Positions 1 to 8,297 of a stretch of 43,680 bases of DNA are shown in pieces (position 1 is the stretch's first letter; each line of letters begins with the position of its first letter). This DNA comes from Candidatus Poseidonia sp. (GTDB lineage: Archaea > Thermoplasmatota > Poseidoniia > Poseidoniales > Poseidoniaceae), in NCBI GenBank assembly GCA_030827745.1, contig JAURDW010000009.1:1-43680 (forward strand). Direction: 5' to 3'. Made by a program: the position numbers and the translations under genes. Below the pieces are notes generated by a model that searched no databases, had not been told where the DNA came from, and saw only the letters and a list, made by a program, of their open reading frames with translations.

Positions 1-134
1 CCGTCTTCGGGTCCGTCGGAAACAATTTCCTCTATGCCCGTTGTTGACAAGGGCTCATCGTCCGCTGTTTCGGTCGAGGAGGGTTCTACGGAGTATTCTC
101 CTTCCGGCCAGTCGCGTGACTCGCTGGTGTCCAT
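1..134 (-). CDS. N-terminus of an unknown acidic protein, truncated by the window edge
   Basis: Open frame on the minus strand from ATG at 134 to the edge (MDTSESRDWPEGEYSVEPSSTETADDEPLSTTGIEEIVSDGPED...), no stop, just downstream of the dnaG stop on the same strand. Confidence 0.45.
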   Translation of the reverse strand, partial: MDTSESRDWPEGEYSVEPSSTETADDEPLSTTGIEEIVSDGPED

Positions 135-178
135 GAGCCCCTGACGGCCCGTTGAGAACATTAACGCACCGATGCAAA

Positions 179-1420
179 TCAACGGTGGATTTCAGCGAAC
201 CAAACATCGATGCCTTCGGGGGATGCAAAGCCTTTGCCTTCCTTGGTCCCGACGACAACGCGAGCGGCGGATTTGTTGACATAGTCAAGCACTTTGTCCG
301 TCACCGGACCGTTCAAAATCAACACTTCAACCTCTTCGGATTCACTGATGGTTTGTTCAAGTTTGGAGGGGCCGATTTCCTCAGAAAAACTTCCGTCGGC
401 GAAACGGATGAGCGCCTTGTTTTTGCCCATGTCGTCGACTTTATCGAACAACTCTTGAATTTCGGCAGGAGCGGGTTCTCCAGCTCCAAATTCCTCGTCC
501 ATGCCCTTGTCCCAATCTTTGTCGCCGCCGTACTTCTGGTCGTCCTCGGCTATTTTTTTGTCCATTTGGTGCTTGAATTTGGTTGCTTCGACCTTCTTCT
601 GAAGGCACATCGTGACCGTCTTTTGAGGGAGCAATTCCCATTCTTGGCCGACAGGGGCTTGCGCCACGTGGTCGACCTTCATCATGTCGTAGAGCTGCAT
701 GAACAACATCTCGCCGCCCCGGTCGCCATCAATGGCAACGGTGACGCTTTCCTTGCCGTTGGCGAGGTCAATCAGTTCCTGTTTGATGTTGCCGGAACCG
801 TCAGCGCTGATGGCGTTCTTCACGCCGCAGTTGAGGAGGTTTCGGACGTCGTTTCGACCCTCAACGATGATGAGCGAAGACGACGATTCGACGTTTGGCC
901 CGGAGGTCAAGCCGTGGAATGAAGTGGCCGTTCCAACCGTCAAAACGGAACGCACTTCTTCAATGACCGTCTTTGAAGCCGCTTCGCCAGAATTGACCAT
1001 CGTGAGGAGGAGCTCTTTGGCTCGGTCGACCACAGCGGTTCGCTTGGTTGCACGAATGTCGCTGATTTGCATGACTTTGATGATGGCATCGCAGGGACCG
1101 ATGCGGTCAATGGTTTCGAGAGAACTTGCGATGATCGCTGTTTCGACGTTGTCCATGCTGCTGGGAATGGTGATGGTTCCGTGCACTTTGCCGTTCTTGG
1201 TTTCCATGTCGACATCCACGTGGCCAACACGCGCCGTGCGTTGCAGTTGGCGCAGCTCGAGGTCATCGCCAAGGAGACCCTCGGTTTGACCCATGATGGC
1301 CCCGATGATGTCCTTTCGTTGGACCGTTCCGTTCACCTTGATATCAGCCCGAATTTCGTATTTCATGGCCTTGCCTTTGTTTCCGCTTCCGCGGCTGGAA
1401 TTGTTGCTTTTTCGTCCCAT
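179..1420 (-). CDS. dnaG: Archaeal DnaG-like primase (TOPRIM domain)
   Basis: Archaeal DnaG pattern MKYEIRADIKVNGTVQRKDIIGAIMGQTEGLLGDDLELRQLQ; TOPRIM motifs IIVEGRNDV and AIDGDRGG. ATG at 1420 is preceded by GGAGAG; the ORF track extends to 1528 but 1420 is the likelier start. Confidence 0.95.
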   Translation of the reverse strand: MGRKSNNSSRGSGNKGKAMKYEIRADIKVNGTVQRKDIIGAIMGQTEGLLGDDLELRQLQRTARVGHVDVDMETKNGKVHGTITIPSSMDNVETAIIASSLETIDRIGPCDAIIKVMQISDIRATKRTAVVDRAKELLLTMVNSGEAASKTVIEEVRSVLTVGTATSFHGLTSGPNVESSSSLIIVEGRNDVRNLLNCGVKNAISADGSGNIKQELIDLANGKESVTVAIDGDRGGEMLFMQLYDMMKVDHVAQAPVGQEWELLPQKTVTMCLQKKVEATKFKHQMDKKIAEDDQKYGGDKDWDKGMDEEFGAGEPAPAEIQELFDKVDDMGKNKALIRFADGSFSEEIGPSKLEQTISESEEVEVLILNGPVTDKVLDYVNKSAARVVVGTKEGKGFASPEGIDVWFAEIHR

Positions 1421-1601
1421 TGGAATCTCTCCTTGCGTTGCACGTAACCGTTTTGCTGAGCCGTAACCTCCGAGGAGGTCAACGTCCTTTGCAACCACCC
1501 GACGAGCAGGTGAGGTGAATGTGAACAACTCTCCCAGCCGCCTTTTCCTTTTGAACCCTCTGCAAGGTTTTAGGCGAAGAAGCGGAATTCACCGAAACGG
1601 T

Positions 1602-2123
1602 TTGTTCAAGAAGTCGGAGTCTGTGGCATGGTTCGTGTCAACGGCAGAACTTGGGACCTTGGACGTTTTTCGTTCAACCGTCGAGATCATGCTGGCGGAC
1701 GGCGTCCTGACCCGAGAGGAAAAAAGGCTCATCATCAAACTCGCCAGTACCCTCGGTTTAGAATCCGATGAGCCCGCCTACGTGTACGAGGCCATCCAAA
1801 ACAAGGTCGAAACACGCGCTGGCGAGCCCATTTCGCCCGAAGACATGCGAACCATCTACACCAAGGTCTTTGAAGTGGCCATCGTGAATGCTTCACTCTC
1901 GAAAGACGAGTTTCGCGTGCTTGCCCATCTTCGCTCACAATTTGACATCAACGACGAGATGCATGCTGAAATTGAGCATGAACTACGCGAAATGGTAAAG
2001 GAAAAATTCGAGGACAAGGCCGTCATTGACACCTTGATGGACACGCTCAAAGATTCCGTTGGCCTGGTCGGCGACCTGTTTGACACTTTTCGGAAGAAGT
2101 CCAACGAAGGTGAACCGAATTGA
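1602..2123 (+). CDS. TerB-like (tellurite resistance TerB family) helical protein
   Basis: Frame 1515..2123; TerB-like pattern VEIMLADGVLTREEKRLIIKLASTLGL...; exact start uncertain (non-ATG start likely). Confidence 0.55.
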   Translation: MFKKSESVAWFVSTAELGTLDVFRSTVEIMLADGVLTREEKRLIIKLASTLGLESDEPAYVYEAIQNKVETRAGEPISPEDMRTIYTKVFEVAIVNASLSKDEFRVLAHLRSQFDINDEMHAEIEHELREMVKEKFEDKAVIDTLMDTLKDSVGLVGDLFDTFRKKSNEGEPN

Positions 2124-2740
2124 ACCCGTTTTTGGACGATTGGCTTGAGGGTCAATCGCCTCGGCAGCTGACCTCAAAACGCCGTGCGTTGAAGTTTCTT
2201 CATCGCGCTTACACAGCCTGCGTGAGCGATCTTCTCAACAAACCCCGAACGGATTTGACTTCAGAAAACAACGTCTTCTCGTTCCATCACGGCACACCGC
2301 TGCCTGACCTCCGGCTCATCACCTCTTGGATGTTAACCCACGCTCCAAACAAACGAGCACTTGCCCGATTGATACCGGCGCTTTGGAAACGTCACGGCAG
2401 GGAAGACCTCACCGTTGCAGGGATGCTGCTCGCAAACCTCGAGAACAAGGCCCTTGGCCAAGACGGGTGGATGGCGTTCATTCACCTCTTGCAGCGCCAA
2501 GAACCGCTGATGGTGGTCCTTGAAGTGGCGGAAGAATTGGTACGGGGTGGGCGTCCGGTCCCAAACGACGATTGGATGGAAGCCGCTGCCAGCCAAAGCC
2601 CCAACTGGCACCAATATTGCGTGCTGTTCTTGTCGCTTCGAAAAAACGGGGTTTCGTCCAAACGCCTTGTGTCGCAGGCCCCGAAAGGCGGAGAAATGTT
2701 TGAACGCATCCGGGCCAGACTTTTGGCGACGGAGGATTGA
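2120..2740 (+). CDS. Hypothetical helical protein, possibly HEAT-like
   Basis: 206-aa ORF with TTG start overlapping the preceding stop, preceded by GGTGA; no confident family. Confidence 0.6.
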   Translation: MNPFLDDWLEGQSPRQLTSKRRALKFLHRAYTACVSDLLNKPRTDLTSENNVFSFHHGTPLPDLRLITSWMLTHAPNKRALARLIPALWKRHGREDLTVAGMLLANLENKALGQDGWMAFIHLLQRQEPLMVVLEVAEELVRGGRPVPNDDWMEAAASQSPNWHQYCVLFLSLRKNGVSSKRLVSQAPKGGEMFERIRARLLATED

Positions 2741-2765
2741 TGGAGGGCGGCTTGAACTCAACGCC

Positions 2766-2975
2766 ATGAGTGAACGCCTGCTACCGGCTGATGACCCCGT
2801 CTTGGAAAATGTTCTCCGGTGGACCGTTGACCGAGACGCAAAAGACGTTCGTCGCTTGCTGGAATGGTTGCCTGAAGCCCGGTCAAGTCGAGAGCGGAAA
2901 GCCCTTCTGCAGCGCGTCCGGGGTTTGCTTGAGGAGCTTGAAGCAGCGCTTGATGAATTGGACAACATGCATTGA
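2766..2975 (+). CDS. Small hypothetical protein (~69 aa)
   Basis: MSERLLPADDPVLENVLRWTVDRDAKDVRRLLEWLPEARSS..., co-directional between two genes, compact spacing. Confidence 0.5.
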   Translation: MSERLLPADDPVLENVLRWTVDRDAKDVRRLLEWLPEARSSRERKALLQRVRGLLEELEAALDELDNMH

Positions 2976-2984
2976 GGGGCTGGG

Positions 2985-3524
2985 ATGAAGGTCACAGGAC
3001 TGATATTTGCTGGCGGTCAGAGCCGGCGAATGGGGCAGGACAAAGCACAGATGTACGGGGGCGTGGAGAGGTTATGTTCCGTCCTCAGCCAAGCCGGCGT
3101 TGAGGAGGTTGTCGTGCTTGCAGGAACCCAAGAGCGTGCCGATGGATTTGCCCAAGATGCCGTCGCCGACCCCGAAGGCGCCAATGGCCTCCACGACGTG
3201 ATACGATGGGCGCGTCGTCGCCTCAAAGGGACGCTACTTCTCGTCCCCTGTGATGCGTTTTTGCTCGATGCTAAAGCGGTAAAGTTCCTTCTTCAGCACG
3301 TTGAAAGTGGAGGGATGCCCCTCGATGAGGAGGGGCATCGACAACCGTTGTTCTCGATCATCACTGCTGAAACGGTCTTGCCCGAGAAAGCCAATTCTGT
3401 CAGCGCTCTTCTTTCAGCGCTGCCCAGCGTTCCATCGGGAATGCATGCAAAGGCCTTCACGAACTTCAACACACCCGATGAAGTGGAGCGCCATCGACTT
3501 GAGCACCGTCGGGGCCAAGCGTGA
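2985..3524 (+). CDS. mobA: MobA-like molybdenum cofactor guanylyltransferase / NTP transferase
   Basis: N-terminal GLIFAGGQSRRMGQDKA nucleotide-binding signature, LLLVPCDAFLL, C-terminal NFNTPDE. Confidence 0.85.
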   Translation: MKVTGLIFAGGQSRRMGQDKAQMYGGVERLCSVLSQAGVEEVVVLAGTQERADGFAQDAVADPEGANGLHDVIRWARRRLKGTLLLVPCDAFLLDAKAVKFLLQHVESGGMPLDEEGHRQPLFSIITAETVLPEKANSVSALLSALPSVPSGMHAKAFTNFNTPDEVERHRLEHRRGQA

Positions 3525-4152
3525 CGCGCCCCTCTGCAATCCATGAAAGCACCTGAGGGTAGAGGCGGTGCTCTTCGATTTTGATGCGCCTGCTTAACGT
3601 CGCTTCCGTATCGCCGGGAAAGACCGGTACACTCGCCTGCGCCAGAACAACGCCGGTGTCCATGCCTTCATCGACCAAATGAACGGTGCATCCGCTCATG
3701 TGTGGCCCGGCAGCCAAAACATCTCGATGAGCGTGGGCACCCGGAAAATGGGGCAACAGCGACGGGTGAATATTGACGATTCGCCCACCCCAACGTTCCA
3801 ACATCAACGGTGAGAGAAGACGCATATATCCAGCAAGCACGATGAATTCGACATTATGGCCCTCAAGTTCCTCAAGGAGTTGCCGTTCATGTTCCTCCCG
3901 TGACAAGCGCTCACCGCTGTTGTCAAAATGACCAACAACCGCATGGGGAACTCCGAGCCGACGGGCCCGTTCAAGTCCGTGAGCTTCGGGACGGTTGGAC
4001 AGCACCACCGCTGTGGTGTGAGCAAGACGAAGGGCGCGTTGTGCCTGCACCAACGCTTCCATCCCGCTCCCTGAGCCCGAGAAAAGGACGGCACACCGGA
4101 GCGGGTCTTCGGGGGTAGCAATTCGGCCACCGAGGGGCAAAGTTGGGGCCAC
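3466..4152 (-). CDS. purN: Phosphoribosylglycinamide formyltransferase
   Basis: VLFSGSGSGMEALVQA, LAGYMRLLSPLMLERWGGRIVNIHPSLLPHFPGAHAHRDVLAAG, HLVDEGMDTGVVLAQ. Confidence 0.93.
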   Translation of the reverse strand: MAPTLPLGGRIATPEDPLRCAVLFSGSGSGMEALVQAQRALRLAHTTAVVLSNRPEAHGLERARRLGVPHAVVGHFDNSGERLSREEHERQLLEELEGHNVEFIVLAGYMRLLSPLMLERWGGRIVNIHPSLLPHFPGAHAHRDVLAAGPHMSGCTVHLVDEGMDTGVVLAQASVPVFPGDTEATLSRRIKIEEHRLYPQVLSWIAEGRVTLGPDGAQVDGAPLHRVC

Positions 4153-4239
4153 ATCCCTGCTACAGCGCGGTACGATTCAACCCTTTCCCAACCAAACCAA
4201 GGGTTTTAGCCAGCGCTTCAATCGCTTTGGCTGAGGGCC

Positions 4240-4752
4240 ATGTCTGAAACACCCGTGTCCTCCTCAATGCTTCGGAAAACCGAGTCTCGTCGTCTTGCTG
4301 AAGCCTATGCTTCCCTTTCGGACAGCGAAGTCATCGATGCGGTGCTCGCCGAACACAAGCCGAGCACGAACCCCATCGTACGAAGTCTCTGGGTCGGATT
4401 CGGGAGCATTTTTGTGGTGCTCGCTGGGATCGGGGTCTTCGTCCCGGGCCTGCCCACCACATCTTGGCTTGTGCTCGCAGCGTACTGTTACGGTCGTTCG
4501 TCCCAGCGTTTGTTTCTGTGGCTCTTGACCAACAGGATGTTTGGCTCTTCCTTGCTTTCGTATTACCGGTCCGGAAAAGCGCTCCCGTTTCACTCTAAAA
4601 TCATCATCTGCGGCCTGATTTCGTTTGTTTCTGCCGCCTCAATATGGTACATCACCAAACTCGGCGACCCCGGATTTGGCCAGACGCTCATCGCCGTGGT
4701 CGCCGTCACGGGCGTGTGGTGGGTGGGGTGGCGCGTTCCCACCACCGCTTAA
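4240..4752 (+). CDS. DUF454 (YbaN-like) inner membrane protein
   Basis: LWVGFGSIFVVLAGIGVFVPGLPTTSWLVLAAYCYGRSSQRLFLWLLTNRMFG is typical of DUF454. Confidence 0.85.
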   Translation: MSETPVSSSMLRKTESRRLAEAYASLSDSEVIDAVLAEHKPSTNPIVRSLWVGFGSIFVVLAGIGVFVPGLPTTSWLVLAAYCYGRSSQRLFLWLLTNRMFGSSLLSYYRSGKALPFHSKIIICGLISFVSAASIWYITKLGDPGFGQTLIAVVAVTGVWWVGWRVPTTA

Positions 4753-4937
4753 GCAGGGTCTTCTTCCGTCAACCGATTGTAGACGGCCACAGCATCGCTT
4801 GCAGCGGTCGAGAACACGTTGGGATAGATGGCGTGTATCAGCAGCAACGGTACCGCAATGGTAAAGCGAAACGCCATGTGCAATGCTCTTCGAAAATGCC
4901 CCCAATATGTCTGATTGACGTCGTCTAAATGTCCCAC
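4749..4937 (-). CDS. Small membrane protein resembling DUF6356
   Basis: 62 aa: TYWGHFRRALHMAFRFTIAVPLLLIHAIYPNVFSTAAS resembles the DUF6356 TYxxH...LvHAlfP core. Confidence 0.6.
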   Translation of the reverse strand: MGHLDDVNQTYWGHFRRALHMAFRFTIAVPLLLIHAIYPNVFSTAASDAVAVYNRLTEEDPA

Positions 4938-4946
4938 TTTTTCACC

Positions 4947-6590
4947 TCAATGGCGGAACAAACGATGGCCGGTAAAGACCATTGAAACGCCCCGCGCGTT
5001 TGCTTCATCAATGACTTCCTGATCACGGATAGAGCCACCGGGTTGAACGATGGCAATGGCTCCAGCCTCGGCGGCTTGCTCCAATCCGTCTTTGAAAGGG
5101 AAAAACGCGTCCGATGCAAGAACGCTGTCTTTGGCTCGCTCGCCAGCCCGACGAGCGGCGATACGAACGGCCTCAACCCGGCTCGTCTGACCGGGCCCGA
5201 TCCCAACGGTGGCCGTACCTTGAACCATCACGATGGCGTTGGACTTGACCTGCTCGCACACGCGAACGGCGAATTTCATGCTGTCGAGTTGTTCGGCCGT
5301 GGGCTGAACTTCCGTAACGGTTTTCGCTTTGGTCCAGTCAATGACCGGGGGCTCTTCTGTTTGGACGAGGACGCCGCCCTCAATCGGTTTCCGAACCAAA
5401 CTTCGTTGAAGTGGGGCCAATCGCCCATTTGGCGAGTGGAGGGTGAGGAGGCGGCGGTTCTTTTTGGCCATCAACCGCGCTTTCGCTTCCGCCGTGTACC
5501 CGGGCGCCATCATCACTTCAACAAAGAGGTCGCCAACGGCCTCCGCCGTTTCCAGTTGAACCGCTTCGTTGAAACAAATGATGGAGCCAAAAGCAGATTC
5601 GGGATCGCTTGCAAGTGCGGCCTCAAACGCCTCACGCTGCGTCGCACCCAAGGCCGCACCGCACGGGTTGTTGTGCTTGACGATGACGCATGCATGCGGC
5701 GTCTGGGGCCACTCATCGGTGGACAACGACCGACAGAGGCGGAGCGTAGCGTCAGCGTCGCTGTAGTTGTTGTAGGACATGGCTTTCTCTCCTTCAACCG
5801 AAGCGGTGACCAGCGTTGAACCGTCGTCAGGCGCGTCATGGGCGACATACAGCGCCGCCGCTTGATGCGCGTTCTCTCCGTAGCGAAGCGTGGTGGTTTG
5901 GTGGCTAGCGGCGAGAAGAGACGCAGGGAGTCGCTCCCGTTGCTCCTCCATAACGTTCGTTTCAACGGGATCGCCTGCATAACGGCGATGCAATTCCTGA
6001 GCGATTGCCACATCGTAAGCAGCGGTGTGCTCAAAGGCCTCCAAAGCAAGTCCCTGGCGAACGTCCATGCCGACCTCCTTCACGCCACCGGCAGCCCGAA
6101 TCTCTGCGAGGATGGTGTCGTACCTGTCGGGGTTGGTGGCGATGAGAACATGCTGATGGTTTTTCGCTGATGCCCGGACCATCGTTGGCCCCCCGATGTC
6201 GACCATCTCGAGAAGGGCCGCATCCGAAAGAGGGGGATGCGTGGCCGCGGCATCAGCAAACGGATAGAGGTTGCACGCCACCACGGAGACCGGGGCGTAC
6301 CCGAGTCGTTCGAGTTCCCTTGCATCCTCTTCTTGGTGGAGGCGGGCGAGCAGGGGGCCGTGAATGGCGGGATGAAGCGATTTCACACGGCCGTCGAATA
6401 TTTCTGGATGCTTCGTGATGTCAGAGACGGACAGCACCGGAAGGCCGGCTTCAGAAAGGACGCGTGCCGTCCCTCCAGTGGAGACCAGTTCAAACCCGAG
6501 TTCATCCAAGCCTTTGGCAAATTCCACGATGCCGGTCTTGTTCCAGACACTGAGAAGGGCTCGTGGCGGCGGCGAGGAAACGACACTCAT
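4947..6590 (-). CDS. purH: Bifunctional AICAR formyltransferase / IMP cyclohydrolase
   Basis: LLSVWNKTGIVEFAKGLDELGFELVSTGGTARVL; LRYGENAHQAAALY; VIVKHNNPCGAA; full length 547 aa. Confidence 0.97.
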   Translation of the reverse strand: MSVVSSPPPRALLSVWNKTGIVEFAKGLDELGFELVSTGGTARVLSEAGLPVLSVSDITKHPEIFDGRVKSLHPAIHGPLLARLHQEEDARELERLGYAPVSVVACNLYPFADAAATHPPLSDAALLEMVDIGGPTMVRASAKNHQHVLIATNPDRYDTILAEIRAAGGVKEVGMDVRQGLALEAFEHTAAYDVAIAQELHRRYAGDPVETNVMEEQRERLPASLLAASHQTTTLRYGENAHQAAALYVAHDAPDDGSTLVTASVEGEKAMSYNNYSDADATLRLCRSLSTDEWPQTPHACVIVKHNNPCGAALGATQREAFEAALASDPESAFGSIICFNEAVQLETAEAVGDLFVEVMMAPGYTAEAKARLMAKKNRRLLTLHSPNGRLAPLQRSLVRKPIEGGVLVQTEEPPVIDWTKAKTVTEVQPTAEQLDSMKFAVRVCEQVKSNAIVMVQGTATVGIGPGQTSRVEAVRIAARRAGERAKDSVLASDAFFPFKDGLEQAAEAGAIAIVQPGGSIRDQEVIDEANARGVSMVFTGHRLFRH

Positions 6591-6665
6591 AGCGGTGAAC
6601 CCGTTATCGCACTTGCCCCGTGCGATGCACTTGAACCTAGCGCCACCAAGGCATGAACTTGAGAT

Positions 6666-8249
6666 TCAGTCGCCGCGAGCCGAAATCACCTGGTCCACGC
6701 GAAGCAAACCGCAGGCGGTTTCGGTGGCGGATTCCAATGCATGCCGAAGGGTTTCCGAGGGAAGCCATGTGGCGTGAATGTCTGCAACGTGGCCTTGTTC
6801 GTCAATGCCGGAACCCCATGCTCCGGAGCGATGAGCGGCCCGCAAAGCAAGCAAGGTATCAAGCCGTTCCACGCCAGCGTTTTGAGCCAGCGTGGAGGGA
6901 ACGGTTTCCAGCGCCCTTGCGAACGCCTCCATGGCCAATCGTTCCCGCCCGGCGTGGGTTTCTGCGGCCTCTTTAATCCGAAGCGAGGCCCCCATGTGAA
7001 TCGACCCGCCCCCACGTACCACCGAATTGCTGGCCATCGCCAACGACGTGGACCGGAGTGCATCGTACAACCCACGAATGATTTCTTCAACGGCGGTTCC
7101 GTCACCGCCGCCAACATCCAACGTCACCAAACCTGCGCTTGGACCCACGTGAAGGCAAAGGCGTTCCCGGCGGCCATCCAGGTCTTCGCTGGTCTCGATT
7201 TCCAAGCGCTCAAATTCACCGAGGCGTGCTTCGTTTGCGTCATCGAGATGGTCGCACATGGCGGCACCGGTCGCCTGAGCGATGTCTTCAACGCCCGAGC
7301 GCTCCAATCCACCCAACACAAAGCAACCGGCGTCGGTCAAATCGTGGAACAAGCTCGCTTCGATGGTCCCCGCAGAGAACACAGCGTTGGCCCCGGTAGC
7401 GAGCACCGCCTCCTTCTTTGCCTTCAGCAGGCGTTCTTTTGCGTCGATGAAGGAGAGCCATTGTTGAGCATCCTCCACCTCAATTTCAGCGTCCCGTACG
7501 GTCGCTTCCTCGTCGAGTGGGCAGGTCAGCACCAGGACGCGGCCGTGTTCAAGAACCCGTGGAAGTCGGTCGAGATGAAGGGCAGTCTCCAACACCAACC
7601 CCGAAATCAAACGGGTATCGGAAAGATTGCCTTGAGTGCGTTTGGTCATGCGAACATCCTCGTGGTCCACCCCTCCGGGGGATTGGACGAGGCGAAGGCT
7701 CTCGACCACAAGGGCCGCAAGGGTGGTGTCACCCGTGTCGGCTGATGTTCCGTTCATGGCCGTTCGAGCAACGGCCAAGAGGCGTTCATCGCTTGCATCG
7801 CAAGGCTCTGAGCGCTCATCAAGACAGTCCAAGGTGATGGAAAGTCCCTCCTGAAATCCATTGACGACAGCGAGGGGATGCAAGCCGCGTTCGAGCAATC
7901 GCCCTGCTTCACGCATCGCTTCGCTGGCAAAGAGCAAACAACCCGTGACGCCATCGCCACATGCTTGTTCTTGAGATTCTGCTAATTGAACGAAGGCCTT
8001 GGCAGCGGGGTGCTTCACCAAAAGTTCAGCGACGATTTTGGCCCCGTCGTTGGTCACGGCAGTTTCGCCGTTGGTCTTGTAGAGCATTTTGTCCAAACCT
8101 TGTGGTCCAAAGGTGCCCTGCATGAGGTCGCCAAAAGCCACCGCAGCCGTGACGAGTTTTTGGGTGACTTCCACGCCGCTGGTCACGGTGGTGGTTGGTC
8201 GAACAATGGCAACAGGAGCGCGTCCGCTACCGTCGTTTCCACTCGCCAT
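6666..8249 (-). CDS. Divergent group II chaperonin (thermosome/Cpn60) subunit
   Basis: TFGPQGLDKML, AVTNDGAKIVAELLVKHPAAK, GDGVTG in place of GDGTTT, NAGVERLDTLLALRAAH, LRVDQVI. Confidence 0.9.
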   Translation of the reverse strand: MASGNDGSGRAPVAIVRPTTTVTSGVEVTQKLVTAAVAFGDLMQGTFGPQGLDKMLYKTNGETAVTNDGAKIVAELLVKHPAAKAFVQLAESQEQACGDGVTGCLLFASEAMREAGRLLERGLHPLAVVNGFQEGLSITLDCLDERSEPCDASDERLLAVARTAMNGTSADTGDTTLAALVVESLRLVQSPGGVDHEDVRMTKRTQGNLSDTRLISGLVLETALHLDRLPRVLEHGRVLVLTCPLDEEATVRDAEIEVEDAQQWLSFIDAKERLLKAKKEAVLATGANAVFSAGTIEASLFHDLTDAGCFVLGGLERSGVEDIAQATGAAMCDHLDDANEARLGEFERLEIETSEDLDGRRERLCLHVGPSAGLVTLDVGGGDGTAVEEIIRGLYDALRSTSLAMASNSVVRGGGSIHMGASLRIKEAAETHAGRERLAMEAFARALETVPSTLAQNAGVERLDTLLALRAAHRSGAWGSGIDEQGHVADIHATWLPSETLRHALESATETACGLLRVDQVISARGD

Positions 8250-8297
8250 GTGCAGAGAGGCGGGGCCTCTCGTTCTTCAATGCTTATTCAGGAAGAA

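Noticed and set aside
3007-3546. Alternative-frame ORFs 3007..3201 and 3301..3546 within mobA
   Set aside because: Overlap the well-supported mobA frame and lack recognisable motifs
5043-5819. 258-aa plus-strand ORF inside purH
   Set aside because: Antisense shadow of purH; no family resemblance and the minus-strand frame is clearly the gene
6741-7745. 334-aa plus-strand ORF
   Set aside because: Antisense shadow of the thermosome gene
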